Source: Leptospira limi
Lineage (GTDB): Bacteria; Spirochaetota; Leptospiria; Leptospirales; Leptospiraceae
Assembly: GCF_026151395.1 (NCBI RefSeq)
Contig: NZ_JAMQPV010000001.1
Coordinates: 2,172,501 to 2,236,500, forward strand
Reading direction: 5' to 3'
DNA: 64,000 nt
Shown: positions 46,513 to 55,174 of the stretch, in pieces
Position numbering within the stretch: the first letter of the stretch is position 1
How the letters are laid out: each line of letters begins with the position of its first letter
The notes under the pieces: generated by a model
The model's input: only the letters and a program-made list of their open reading frames with translations
The model's database searches: none
What the model was told of the DNA's origin: nothing
Translations under genes and position numbers: made by a program

Positions 46513-46572
46513 GGGATAATAGATTCGAACATCATACCCATTGGTATTCAGATGTCTTGAAGCTATTATCCC
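46513..46572. terminator. Long hairpin / bidirectional terminator-like palindrome
   Basis: The outer stem is a perfect 10 bp (GGGATAATAG and CTATTATCCC). Inside it, ACATC pairs with GATGT and ATACC with GGTAT, giving a 60-base structure with small bulges. It begins eight bases after the H1-like stop and lies between convergent genes. No long T-run follows directly on either side, so an mRNA-stabilising or small-RNA role is also possible. Confidence 0.6.
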
Positions 46573-46633
46573 TTATATCTCACCTTCCATTTTTCCTTTC
46601 CTCATAAAAATCGAGAAAATCATATTGGGTATG

Positions 46634-47308
46634 TTAGATCTTTTGGTATTTCTTTGCTTGTTTTTTGTTTTCTGGGTCTAGTTCGATTGCTTCCGGATGT
46701 AGGACAATATTCCAATACCGAACCACATAAGCGATCACACCTGCTGTGAGTACAAAGAGTAAAACATAAGCCGAAATCACAGGGTGCATCAGAAACGGAT
46801 AAGGGGCACCAAATTGGTGGAAGTAAGGAAGTGACATGTACCAAATTACAGAAACGGCAACAATTCCCACACCAAATTTCCCCCACCAATTAGGCCTTCC
46901 TTGGAGCCCACGTTTTAAATACAAAAACCCACCAAGCCAAACACCTAAAACCTCACGGATAAAATAGACAATGAGGATCCAACTGGGAAATGCAAAATGA
47001 AGTGTCACGACAGAAAGTCCACCTAAAGTTACGAGTTTATCACAAACAGGATCTAAGTACCGACCCAGATTGGTTTCTTGGTGTAAGAGTCTTGCAAAAA
47101 GGCCATCTAAATAATCAGTGAAAACGGCAACCAAAGCATAACCAATAGAAGAAAAGAAAGCTTTTAAGTTAGATGGATCTTTGGCATAATCATATGTGCT
47201 ATAGAAAAAAAATGGTAATAACAATACACGGAATATAGATAAAAAATTGGAAAGTGTGAAGATACGATCCTGGAAAAGGTCTTTGGCTTTTTTTTCTTCG
47301 ATTTGCAT
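46634..47308 (-). CDS. pgsA: CDP-diacylglycerol-glycerol-3-phosphate 3-phosphatidyltransferase
   Basis: Integral-membrane enzyme making phosphatidylglycerol phosphate, the first committed step to phosphatidylglycerol. The CDP-alcohol phosphotransferase motif is complete: DYLDGLFARLLHQ, then GRYLDPVCDK, with the Asp residues that hold the metals. About five or six hydrophobic helices are visible (FLSIFRVLLLPFFFY, VVTLHFAFPSWILIVYF, GIVAVSVIWYMSLPYF, VISAYVLLFVLTAGVIAY). Other CDP-alcohol transferases share the motif, so the glycerol-3-phosphate specificity is by overall resemblance. Confidence 0.85.
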   Translation of the reverse strand: MQIEEKKAKDLFQDRIFTLSNFLSIFRVLLLPFFFYSTYDYAKDPSNLKAFFSSIGYALVAVFTDYLDGLFARLLHQETNLGRYLDPVCDKLVTLGGLSVVTLHFAFPSWILIVYFIREVLGVWLGGFLYLKRGLQGRPNWWGKFGVGIVAVSVIWYMSLPYFHQFGAPYPFLMHPVISAYVLLFVLTAGVIAYVVRYWNIVLHPEAIELDPENKKQAKKYQKI

Positions 47309-47411
47309 AGAACCTATGCCAGATTCTCAAAATTCTAACCGAAGGCAAGAAAACAAATGAAAACAATGTTGACGATTGAAGTCGCATCTATACCTTGGTT
47401 TTTATTCCGAT

Positions 47412-47488
<77 letters not shown>

Positions 47489-47518
47489 TCGGGAATTTTC
47501 CTTCTTTTCTTCCCATTT

Positions 47519-48538
47519 TCATTCGATGTATTCTTCTTTGTCTTTCTTGAATAGGATTTGATTTTCCTCTTCTAAAACTCGTGCAACCTGGACAATTTTA
47601 CTTCGTGCTTCGTTTATCTCTCGTAAGGTGACGCGGGGTTTCATATCTAAAATATCTAATATATCTTCCGCACGGTTTTGGCTCATATTGTTTAAGAATT
47701 TTTTACGAATTTCATCCCCGGCACCACGAATGGCAAGAGAGATTGAGGTATCATCTGCCAATCGATTGATGAGAATCCTCATCTCTTTGTTATCGAGAGA
47801 TAAAATGTCTTCAAACGTGTATAATTTTTCCCTGACTTGGTCAGCAACATCTGGTGAGGTTTCTTCTAATTCAGAAAGAATGGTTTCTTCTGCACCCTTT
47901 TCCATAAAGTTAAGGATGTTCGCAAGCACGTGAGCACCACCCGCTTCGGAATATTCTTGTTTGTCTCTTTCTTCATACCGTTTTTTGAGAATCCTTGCGA
48001 TGTTTTGGATCACATCTGGGTGGGTTTTGGAAGTGGTTGCGAGACGAACTGCGATTTTTGCCTGTTCTGGTTTCGGGAAAAGTTTCAAAACATCCGCTGC
48101 TTTTTTGGGATCTAGATGCGAAAGGGTAACGGCAATGATTTGTGGTGATTCTGTCGCGAGCATGGTTTGTAAAACCGTCGGTTCTACTAAGTTCAAAAAT
48201 TCAAAATCATTCTTTGTTTCTTCTTTATGGATCTTTTTTAAGATCACATTGGCCTTTTCTGATCCCACCGTGTGTTCGAGAAGGGATTTTGCTGTTGACA
48301 ATCCACCCGAAGTGGATTCGGAAATGTCTTCGATGGTATGATGGAATTCTTTTAGAATGGTTTCCCTTTCTTCCTTGGAAACAGACCTAATTTTGGACAT
48401 TTCCAAAATCACTGCTTCTAACATAGAATCGTCTAGGTGTCTTAGAACATCGGCGGCTCTTTCTTTGCCAAGGGATAGGAGGAGGAGGGCAGCTTTTCGT
48501 ACGCCAGGGGTGGCGGAGGTTGGGTTCTCAGACTTCAT
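47519..48538 (-). CDS. fliG: Flagellar motor switch protein FliG
   Basis: C-ring protein that receives torque from the stator. N-terminal domain about 1-100 (RKAALLLLSLGKERAADVLRHL), middle domain with ESPQIIAVTLSHLDPKKAADVL (ESPQ replaces the usual EHPQ), and C-terminal torque helix with the charged residues RILINRLADDTSISLAIRG and the following DEIRKKFLNNMSQNRAEDI. Length 339 is normal. Spirochaetes often carry more than one fliG; only one is in this window and it is not beside other motor genes. The last residues are Lys/Glu-rich. Confidence 0.95.
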   Translation of the reverse strand: MKSENPTSATPGVRKAALLLLSLGKERAADVLRHLDDSMLEAVILEMSKIRSVSKEERETILKEFHHTIEDISESTSGGLSTAKSLLEHTVGSEKANVILKKIHKEETKNDFEFLNLVEPTVLQTMLATESPQIIAVTLSHLDPKKAADVLKLFPKPEQAKIAVRLATTSKTHPDVIQNIARILKKRYEERDKQEYSEAGGAHVLANILNFMEKGAEETILSELEETSPDVADQVREKLYTFEDILSLDNKEMRILINRLADDTSISLAIRGAGDEIRKKFLNNMSQNRAEDILDILDMKPRVTLREINEARSKIVQVARVLEEENQILFKKDKEEYIE

Positions 48539-48632
48539 GTGACATAATTCTCTTAGTTTCCTATGGATGTCAAAAAAAACTTATCTAATGAGACAAAATT
48601 TTCTAAAGGTCTCATTCACTTCGTACGATACC

Positions 48633-48649
48633 CTTTGTAAGTTACAAAG
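48633..48649. promoter_or_regulatory. 17-base palindrome in the leader of the 69-residue protein gene
   Basis: CTTTGTAA and TTACAAAG surround a single G, 20 bases before the start codon and just before AAAGGAACG. It may be an operator, or in RNA a compact hairpin next to the ribosome site. Confidence 0.4.
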
Positions 48650-48669
48650 ATAAAGGAACGAAAAACCAG

Positions 48670-48879
48670 ATGGACAAAGCTCACAAATTCAAAAACACAC
48701 TCGAACGTTACATTCACTACCGAGGAATCGATATCGTTTTACACCTCAAAGATGGAAAGAGCATCGAACTCGATAAAAACCGCCAAATGATGGACGATGT
48801 CGTTATCGGGAATTTGGCCACTGGTGTGGTTCGCATTCCCATTGCCGATATCCAAAGTGCAGACTTTTTTGCTGCATAA
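48670..48879 (+). CDS. Small conserved-looking beta-rich protein, unknown
   Basis: A 69-residue soluble protein. A short N-terminal helix (KFKNTLERYIHYRG) leads into about five strands (IDIVLHLKDGKSIELD, DDVVIGNLATG, VVRIPIADIQSADFF). The order helix then five short strands, with a Gly between strands 1 and 2, resembles the Sm/Hfq-type small barrel, but the Hfq signature residues are absent. No family is certain. It is monocistronic, with a palindrome in its leader and the convergent pdhC gene beyond its end. Confidence 0.7.
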   Translation: MDKAHKFKNTLERYIHYRGIDIVLHLKDGKSIELDKNRQMMDDVVIGNLATGVVRIPIADIQSADFFAA

Positions 48880-48891
48880 CCCAAAACTAGT

Positions 48892-50259
48892 TTAACCGAC
48901 TGCAAGGAGAAGATTTGGTTTTTCCAATAAACTCCTTAAGGTCTTTAAAAACTCTGCTCCCACAGCTCCATCGATCACCCGGTGATCGCAGGAGAGTGTG
49001 AGAGAAAGAATCCTTCCTGCCACCACGTTTCCATTTTCTACAACGGGTTTATCCTCTACAGAACCAACAGCAAGGATTGCACTTTCTGGTTCATTGATAA
49101 TGGCTGTAAATCGACTGATCCCATACATTCCCAAATTGGAAATGGTAAAGGTACCATTCGTAAACTCTTCTGGTTTTAATTTCCTTTCCCTGGCTTTTTT
49201 TGCGAGTTCCTTCACTTCTTGTGAGATTTGTTGGATGGACTTTCTGTTTGCATCACGGATGACGGGTGTTAGTAGGCCTCCGTCTATGGAAACAGCGATT
49301 CCCACATCAATGCGACCAAATTGTAAAATGGAATCACCTTGGAAACTTGCATTCACCTTAGGATGGAGTTTGAGGGCTGAAGCCGTTGCTTTGACAATGA
49401 TGTCATTCAAACTCACCTTAGTCGGTGTTTCTGGGTTTTGTGTGGATTGGAAATCATTGATTTCCTTGCGTAAGGTCTCAAGAGCTTTGGCATTGACATC
49501 CACATTCAAATAAAAATGGGGAAGGTTTTGTTTGGATTCAGTGAGTCGTTTGGCAATGGTTTTACGCATTCCATTCAAACTGATCACTTCATCACTCACT
49601 TGTGTTTCATACCCTCCAATTGTTGATCCCATTCCTTTTGTTAAAGTATCCAAAACATCTTTTTTGGTGATCCTTCCTTCGGGTCCGGTTCCTATGACTT
49701 TGTGTAAATCAATTCCATGTTCGATGGCAATGGATTTGGCTAAGGGAGAAGCAAGGACACGAAGGGTTCCACGTGGTACAGAAGGTGTTCCATTCGTTGT
49801 CTCTTTGGGAAGAGTTGTTGCAGGAGTTTGGGCCGTCGATTGGTTTTGGGAAACTGAGAGAGTTTGTACGTTTGGGCTATCCTTCGGTACAGATTCTTTT
49901 GTACCAAGACTCGGTGTGGAAGGAACAACTTCTTTTGGAGTTTCACTTGTTTTGGCCTCAGAGGAACTAGTAGAGTTTTGTTTTTTGGGAAGGTTCGTGA
50001 GTAGGGATGTGATGTCTTCTCCTGGTTTTCCAATGACTGCGAGTGCTTCACCTACTTTTAGTTTGGTGCCTTCTCCTTGGATGATTTTTAAGATCACTCC
50101 TGAATCATAAGCTTCCATCTCCATGACTGCTTTGTCAGTTTCGACTTCCGCGAGGATGTCCCCTGGACTTACGGAATCACCTTCTTTTTTTAGCCATTTC
50201 ACAATGGTTCCCTCTTCCATCGTAGGGGATAATTGGGTCATTTCTTGTATTTTTGCCAC
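48892..50259 (-). CDS. pdhC: Pyruvate dehydrogenase E2, dihydrolipoamide acetyltransferase
   Basis: Core of the pyruvate dehydrogenase complex. One lipoyl domain (about 1-78) has the modified Lys in [15 protein letters not shown] long Ser/Thr/Pro/Lys-rich hinge follows, then the E1/E3-binding domain ([16 protein letters not shown] to GRITKKDVL) and the catalytic domain ending in [16 protein letters not shown] with the active His. I chose the GTG ([12 protein letters not shown]) because GGAG lies seven bases before it, ten bases after the pdhB stop; a longer frame upstream runs into pdhB. The 455-residue length is normal for one lipoyl domain. Confidence 0.94.
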   Translation of the reverse strand: MAKIQEMTQLSPTMEEGTIVKWLKKEGDSVSPGDILAEVETDKAVMEMEAYDSGVILKIIQGEGTKLKVGEALAVIGKPGEDITSLLTNLPKKQNSTSSSEAKTSETPKEVVPSTPSLGTKESVPKDSPNVQTLSVSQNQSTAQTPATTLPKETTNGTPSVPRGTLRVLASPLAKSIAIEHGIDLHKVIGTGPEGRITKKDVLDTLTKGMGSTIGGYETQVSDEVISLNGMRKTIAKRLTESKQNLPHFYLNVDVNAKALETLRKEINDFQSTQNPETPTKVSLNDIIVKATASALKLHPKVNASFQGDSILQFGRIDVGIAVSIDGGLLTPVIRDANRKSIQQISQEVKELAKKARERKLKPEEFTNGTFTISNLGMYGISRFTAIINEPESAILAVGSVEDKPVVENGNVVAGRILSLTLSCDHRVIDGAVGAEFLKTLRSLLEKPNLLLAVG

Positions 50260-50269
50260 TCTGGTCTCC

Positions 50270-51244
50270 TTAACGTAACATCTCTCGGATGGTATCTGCC
50301 ACTCGGTTGGCATTCGGCAAACTCATTCGTTCCAGGTTTGCAGCATAGGACATTGGAACATCCATTTGTGTAACTCGTTCCACAGGGTGGTCTAAATAAG
50401 AAAAAACATTTTTTTGGATGAGGTGGGAGATTTGTGCTCCAAACCCAGCCACAGGCCATCCTTCTTCGACAACAATGGCTCTGTTAGTTTTTTTGACCGA
50501 TTCATAGATAAGATTTTCATCTAACGGTCGTAAACTGCGTAAATCCACGATTTCGACAGAGATTCCTTCTTTTTCTAAAATGATTGCAGCTTCTTCCGCA
50601 AAACTGAGAGCCCTTGACCAAGTAACGATAGTTATGTCTGTTCCTTTTCGTTTGATTTCTCCAAGACCCAAGGGAATTGTATATTCCTGTTCAGGGACTT
50701 CTCCTTTAGAACCGTACAAAACTTCTGATTCAATGAAAATGGTTGGATTGTTATCTCGGATTGAAGATTTGAGAAGACCATAGGCATCTTTTGGTGTGGC
50801 AGGGCATACAACTTTGAGACCAGGGCAGTGGGCATACCAAGATTCAAAGGCTTGTGAGTGTTGGGCTCCAAGCCTTCCTCCTGCACCACCTGCACCGCGA
50901 AATACTATTGGCATCGGAAATTGACCACCACTCATATAATTCATCTTTGCGGCCGAGTTGATGATTTGGTCGATTGCCACCAGTGAAAAATTCCAAGTCA
51001 TAAATTCAATGATAGGCCTGAGTCCCACCATCGCCGATCCCACACCAATCCCTGCAAATCCATTTTCAGAAATAGGGGTGTCAATCACACGTTCTTCCCC
51101 AAACTTATCGAGCATCCCTTGGGAAACTTTATAGGCACCTTGGTAATGTCCCACTTCTTCTCCCATCAAATAAATCATGGGGTCTTTTTCCATTTCTTCC
51201 ACCATGGCTCGATTGAGTGCTTCTCTATAGGTTAACACTGCCAT
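50270..51244 (-). CDS. pdhB: Pyruvate dehydrogenase E1 component, beta subunit
   Basis: Partner of E1-alpha in decarboxylating pyruvate with thiamine diphosphate. Recognised by [21 protein letters not shown] at the start, [32 protein letters not shown], and the C-terminal transketolase domain with [18 protein letters not shown]. Length 324 is standard. The start ATG directly follows the TAA of pdhA and is preceded by GGAGG. Specificity for pyruvate over branched-chain keto acids rests on overall resemblance and on the pdhA sequence. Confidence 0.94.
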   Translation of the reverse strand: MAVLTYREALNRAMVEEMEKDPMIYLMGEEVGHYQGAYKVSQGMLDKFGEERVIDTPISENGFAGIGVGSAMVGLRPIIEFMTWNFSLVAIDQIINSAAKMNYMSGGQFPMPIVFRGAGGAGGRLGAQHSQAFESWYAHCPGLKVVCPATPKDAYGLLKSSIRDNNPTIFIESEVLYGSKGEVPEQEYTIPLGLGEIKRKGTDITIVTWSRALSFAEEAAIILEKEGISVEIVDLRSLRPLDENLIYESVKKTNRAIVVEEGWPVAGFGAQISHLIQKNVFSYLDHPVERVTQMDVPMSYAANLERMSLPNANRVADTIREMLR

Positions 51245-52231
51245 TTATTTATCCTCCGCGTACACATACTTGTGAAGTTGGGAAAGAGGTGGTTCGGGAG
51301 AGGATTCTGCAAATGCATAAGCTTCATCAATTTGGGTTTGGATTTCGATTTCTAATTTGTCCAAAACTTCGGGTTTAATTCCACCTAACTCAAGTTCATG
51401 TCTTGCACGCATCAGTGGGTCCTTCTTTTTATAGGCATCTAATTCTTCTTTGGTTCTGTATTTTGCTGGGTCTGACATGGAATGACCACGAAACCGGTAG
51501 GTGGATACCTCGATGAGTGTTGGACCTTCCCCTCGGCGTGCCCTGTCGACTGCAACTTTTACATGGTCTCTAACCTTTCTAACTTCATCCCCTTCGATAT
51601 GGTCTCTTGCCATATCATATGCATAAGCTCGCACTGACACATCTTTGACAGCAAGGGCTCGGTATTCGGGTGTTCCCATCGCATAATGGTTGTTCTCGCA
51701 AATGAAAACAACAGGCAGTTTCCAAATGGCAGCAAGATTGAGTCCTTCATGAAAAGAACCAATATTAGCAGCTCCTTCTCCAAAAAAACAAATGGTGACG
51801 GAATCTTCCTTTTTGTATTTGGATGCAAAAGCAATCCCAGCGGCGAGTGAGATATGACCACCTACAATTCCATGGCCTCCCATAAAGTGTGCATTTTTAT
51901 CAAAAAAATGCATCGATCCTCCATTCCCTTTGGAGATACCAGTTGCTTTTCCAAAAAGTTCAGCCATCAGAGGGTTTGGATGTAAACCACGAGCGAGAGC
52001 ATGTCCATGGTCGCGGTACGTGGAGACAATATAGTCATGGGGAGTGAGAGCCGCAATGGATCCAACACCAACTGCTTCTTGCCCAATGTACAAATGGAGA
52101 AACCCACCAATTTTTCCAACGCTGTATGCTTTCGCAGCAGCCTCTTCAAACTTTCGTATAAGTACCATTTGCCTGTAGAACTCTTGTAATTCGCTCACAG
52201 ATTGTGAGTCTTTGGGGATAGAAGAAACCAA
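51245..52231 (-). CDS. pdhA: Pyruvate dehydrogenase E1 component, alpha subunit
   Basis: Thiamine diphosphate-dependent subunit. The signature segments are MVLIRKFEEAAAKAY, GFLHLYIGQEAVGVG, the YRDHGHALARG and GGSMHFFD loops, and the cofactor-binding GEGAANIGSFHEGLNLAAIW to ICENNHYAMGTP. The phosphorylation-loop-like YRFRGHSMSDPAKYR is also present. Start is a TTG with a strong GGAGG six bases before it, and no other in-frame start precedes the conserved N-terminal helix. E3 (lipoamide dehydrogenase) is not in this window. Confidence 0.95.
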   Translation of the reverse strand: MVSSIPKDSQSVSELQEFYRQMVLIRKFEEAAAKAYSVGKIGGFLHLYIGQEAVGVGSIAALTPHDYIVSTYRDHGHALARGLHPNPLMAELFGKATGISKGNGGSMHFFDKNAHFMGGHGIVGGHISLAAGIAFASKYKKEDSVTICFFGEGAANIGSFHEGLNLAAIWKLPVVFICENNHYAMGTPEYRALAVKDVSVRAYAYDMARDHIEGDEVRKVRDHVKVAVDRARRGEGPTLIEVSTYRFRGHSMSDPAKYRTKEELDAYKKKDPLMRARHELELGGIKPEVLDKLEIEIQTQIDEAYAFAESSPEPPLSQLHKYVYAEDK

Positions 52232-52335
52232 ATAGAACCTCCAAAACCACTAAAAAACTACACTATTTAGACAAAGAAAGAAAGCAAAAATCTTGCTCTT
52301 AAAAGAACTTAAAAGACAGTTTCCCTAGGACCTTT

Positions 52336-53619
52336 ATGAAAATTACGAGTGCTGGTATCGAATTCCTGGAATTCAATGAATTTAAAAATTTTGCTGTGGA
52401 TTATGATCTGTTAGGTTCTGTCTCACTCAGTGAACCTGTTGTTGATAAAAATGGAAACATCCTTATCAAAGAAAAAGTAGCTATCAAAGAAAACATATTA
52501 AAAAAATTGGAAGGTTTAGAAGGGAATTATATTCCTTCCTTCAAACTTGCAATGTCAAAAGATTTAATGAAGATGCTAAGACAAGTTTTGTCAAAAGCGA
52601 TCTTAAATCGGATAGATGATAGGTCCAATGAATTCATTTTCCACCTTTATGAACAAAATGCAGAAAGAATGGCGAGTCTGAAAGGGATCATTCAAAACTC
52701 ATTTTATTCCAAAACCGTTGCATTATCTTTTTTTCGTATTTTACTTTCGCACAAAGAATTTTTTAACCATTTAGCAGACTTTGGACTACTCAGTTTGGGT
52801 TCTGTCATCCAAAAACAATACGGATTTAAAATGGTGAACCGTTATAGTTTTTTAGCAGGTTTATGCGCTGATATTGCTGTATCCAAAGAAGGTTTGTACA
52901 GACAAAGTTTTTTTGGTTCTTCTCTTTCAACTGTTGTAAACCTCAGTATCGAAATTGCACGTAAACTCAATTTACCAGAAGAAGTGATCAGTGCAATTAA
53001 CAACCATGGAAATTCCAATTTTGAAATTCCAGGTGTGAACCCAGCAAATGTCAATGTAGAAGACTTACGAAAACACCAATTGAACCAAGACTTACTACTC
53101 GGCAGTGGAATGGAAGATGATGCAAGTGATGATGAAGAAGAAGCGGGAGAATATGCTGATAACACCGCAGAAGTAACATTAGATGCACTGAAGATTGCTC
53201 GTTATATCATGGAGAATTTAAAGGTATCAACAGATAAAGAACATGTCTCTGAAAAACTCCTAGTGATGTTTACTTATAATGCAGAGAAGGGACTATTTCG
53301 AAAAGATTTGGCAGATCCCATGATTGATCGGTTTAAAGAATTTGACCATGCCATCAAACGGATTCGAACCATTGCCGAAATTGAAAACAAATGTAAATTC
53401 CAAACATCCGCTTGGGCTTATCCAAAACCAAAATCTTCCCAGATTGTTTGTAAGGACCGAAATTACCAATGCCCTTGGATTGTGAATGGATGGGACCTTC
53501 GGATTATCTCTCCTCAAGATCCATTTGGTTACATTGGTACTGCTTTAGATGTAGGAACCTATCCCAAATGTGCGTTAGAGGAAGAACTCCACGCAAAAAT
53601 CAAATACACGGATTCCTAA
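52336..53619 (+). CDS. Degenerate HD-GYP-like protein
   Basis: A 427-residue cytoplasmic protein. Its N-terminus (LLGSVSLSEPVVDKNGNILIKEKVAI) is like the domain that opens many HD-GYP proteins. The middle has helices spaced as in HD-GYP, but the key residues are missing: FLAGLCADIAVS stands where HD-G-K is expected, and VISAINNHGNSN where HHE-GYP is expected. Catalysis on c-di-GMP is unlikely. An acidic insertion (DDASDDEEEAGEY) interrupts the domain, and four Cys residues in the last 65 (among them VCKDRNYQC) could bind metal. A strong terminator follows. Alternative: an unrelated all-helical protein. Confidence 0.65.
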   Translation: MKITSAGIEFLEFNEFKNFAVDYDLLGSVSLSEPVVDKNGNILIKEKVAIKENILKKLEGLEGNYIPSFKLAMSKDLMKMLRQVLSKAILNRIDDRSNEFIFHLYEQNAERMASLKGIIQNSFYSKTVALSFFRILLSHKEFFNHLADFGLLSLGSVIQKQYGFKMVNRYSFLAGLCADIAVSKEGLYRQSFFGSSLSTVVNLSIEIARKLNLPEEVISAINNHGNSNFEIPGVNPANVNVEDLRKHQLNQDLLLGSGMEDDASDDEEEAGEYADNTAEVTLDALKIARYIMENLKVSTDKEHVSEKLLVMFTYNAEKGLFRKDLADPMIDRFKEFDHAIKRIRTIAEIENKCKFQTSAWAYPKPKSSQIVCKDRNYQCPWIVNGWDLRIISPQDPFGYIGTALDVGTYPKCALEEELHAKIKYTDS

Positions 53620-53632
53620 AAGGGCAAAAAAA

Positions 53633-53658
53633 AACCAACCGAAGATCGGTTGGTTTTT
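53633..53658. terminator. Bidirectional rho-independent terminator
   Basis: A perfect 10-bp stem (AACCAACCGA and TCGGTTGGTT) with loop AGA, followed by TTT on the plus strand and preceded by nine or more A, which is a T-run on the minus strand. It serves the convergent HD-GYP-like gene and small lipoprotein gene. Confidence 0.92.
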
Positions 53659-53682
53659 GGTTTTAAAAACGATAAAAAAGAA

Positions 53683-53931
53683 TTAGAAACCAGCTGGTTT
53701 TTTAATGTCTTTTGTTGCGTCTTTAACAGCGCCAGTAGCAGCTTTTTTTACTTCTGTTTCAGCAGTTTTTACTGCTGCATCTACTTTTTTCTCTACTTCA
53801 GTAGTTACTTTTTTTGCTGCATCTTCTACAGTTTCCATTTTTTCTTCTACAACTGGCTCTTCTTTTTTGCAGAAAGCAAGTCCAGAAGCCATAGTTACAC
53901 CGAGAATTAAAACGAGTAGTTTTTTGTTCAT
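53683..53931 (-). CDS. Small Lys/Ala/Glu-rich lipoprotein, predicted helical
   Basis: An 82-residue lipoprotein: signal KKLLVLILGVTMASGLAFC with lipobox LAFC, then KKEEPVVEEK and an amphipathic helix-like body of heptad-spaced Val/Ala with Lys/Glu (EDAAKKVTTEVEKKVDAAVK, then more of the same) ending in Pro-Ala-Gly-Phe. This pattern resembles LEA-like or apolipoprotein-like helices and small abundant envelope lipoproteins. The gene is monocistronic between two terminators, consistent with strong expression. Function is unknown. Confidence 0.8.
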   Translation of the reverse strand: MNKKLLVLILGVTMASGLAFCKKEEPVVEEKMETVEDAAKKVTTEVEKKVDAAVKTAETEVKKAATGAVKDATKDIKKPAGF

Positions 53932-53996
53932 CGAAAGTTTTCTCCTAAAAATCTTTTAATTCTGCCAAAACTACACGATCTTCGTTTCCATTGAAA

Positions 53997-54024
53997 GAAA
54001 TTTCTGAAAGGAATCAGAAATTTC
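53997..54024 (-). terminator. Rho-independent terminator of fbp
   Basis: A perfect 11-bp stem (GAAATTTCTGA and TCAGAAATTTC) with a six-base spacer, starting about nine bases after the fbp stop on the minus strand and followed by TTTC. AT-rich stem but well placed. Confidence 0.65.
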
Positions 54025-54032
54025 TAAGAAAT

Positions 54033-55118
54033 TTATTTCGGAACAAATGTAAGGAATTCTTCTACTTCTCTTTTGCTTCCAATGATGAGCGTTGTTCGTT
54101 CATGGAGTTCCTTTGGAGTGAGGTCCAAAATTCGTTCTCCTTTTACGGTCACTGCCATACCACCAGCTTGTTCTGCAATAAAGGCCATGGGAGCTGCTTC
54201 ATACAACAAACGAAGTTTTCCATTTGGGTATTTGCTGGATTTTGTATCGTTGGGATAGAGGAAGATTCCCCCTTTCAAAAGGTTTCTGTGGAAATCTGCC
54301 ACGAGGGAACCAATGTAACGTGCAGTTTTTGGCTTTTTTCCCCCTTCAATGGATTTGATTTTTTGGAGATAGGCCTGTACTTCTGGTGACCAGTAAGATG
54401 CATTCCCTTCGTTTGCCGAATAGATATCACCTGATTCTGGCATTTGCATGTTTGGGTGAGACAGTAAAAATTCACCGACACTTGGATCGAGTGTGAATCC
54501 AGAAACTCCCTTTCCAGTGGATAAAACAAGCATGGTAGAGGATCCGTAGATGATGTAACCCGCACAACGTTGTAAATGACCTTTTTGGAGTAGGTCTTTT
54601 TCTGTCCCTGGTTCTTTAGAATTGGCATCTAGTCTTTGGTGGATCGAGAAAATGGTACCAATGGACACATTGGTATCGATATTCGATGAACCATCCAAAG
54701 GATCAATTGCCATTGTGTACTTCCCAATATTGTACCCACCTGGAATTGGGATGATGGCTTCATGTTCTTCACTGGCAAGAACACAAAGGTGACCACAGAT
54801 TTTTAAGGATTGGTTGAAGGCATTGTCTGCGTATTGGTCCAGTTTCATCTGGGTTTCGCCTTGGACATTTGTGTCTTCTGTGGCACCCAAAATGTCATCG
54901 AGGAGTCCCGCTTTTCTCACTTCACGGCCTACAATTTTTGCTGCATAAACCAAATGGCTGAGAAGGGCAGTGAATTCTCCCGATGCATGTGGGATTTTGA
55001 GTTGCTCTTCCAGGATGAATTGTGAGAGAGAAATGAGTTTTTTTTGTTTCGGTGTTGCGTTCACAGTTTCCCCGAGGTTGTTTTTTACACCATTTTTGTG
55101 GTTGTGGGTAGGGAGCAA
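54033..55118 (-). CDS. fbp: Fructose-1,6-bisphosphatase, class I
   Basis: Gluconeogenic enzyme converting fructose 1,6-bisphosphate to fructose 6-phosphate. Family signatures are LASEEHE for metal binding, the active-site IDPLDGSSNIDTNVSIGTIF, and GGIFLYPND with KLRLLYEAAPMAFIAEQAGG near the end. The likely start is the TTG preceded by AGGAG with good spacing; a TTG ten codons earlier is also in frame and would overlap the divergent gene. The length of about 360 residues matches class I enzymes. Leptospira lives on fatty acids, so gluconeogenesis is essential; that link is established knowledge rather than seen here. Confidence 0.93.
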   Translation of the reverse strand: MLPTHNHKNGVKNNLGETVNATPKQKKLISLSQFILEEQLKIPHASGEFTALLSHLVYAAKIVGREVRKAGLLDDILGATEDTNVQGETQMKLDQYADNAFNQSLKICGHLCVLASEEHEAIIPIPGGYNIGKYTMAIDPLDGSSNIDTNVSIGTIFSIHQRLDANSKEPGTEKDLLQKGHLQRCAGYIIYGSSTMLVLSTGKGVSGFTLDPSVGEFLLSHPNMQMPESGDIYSANEGNASYWSPEVQAYLQKIKSIEGGKKPKTARYIGSLVADFHRNLLKGGIFLYPNDTKSSKYPNGKLRLLYEAAPMAFIAEQAGGMAVTVKGERILDLTPKELHERTTLIIGSKREVEEFLTFVPK

Positions 55119-55174
55119 ATCCTTTCTCCTTTTGAAAGTGGATGACAAATCCGATACTGTATGTTAGAACCTCC

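Noticed and set aside
46161..46541. Phe/Leu/Cys-rich open frame opposite the H1-like gene
   Set aside because: It is the complement of AAA/AAG-rich codons; the composition is an artefact and there is no signal or ribosome site.
53650..53959. Plus-strand frames opposite the small lipoprotein
   Set aside because: The minus strand encodes a clear lipoprotein signal and amphipathic helix; the opposite frames are shadows.
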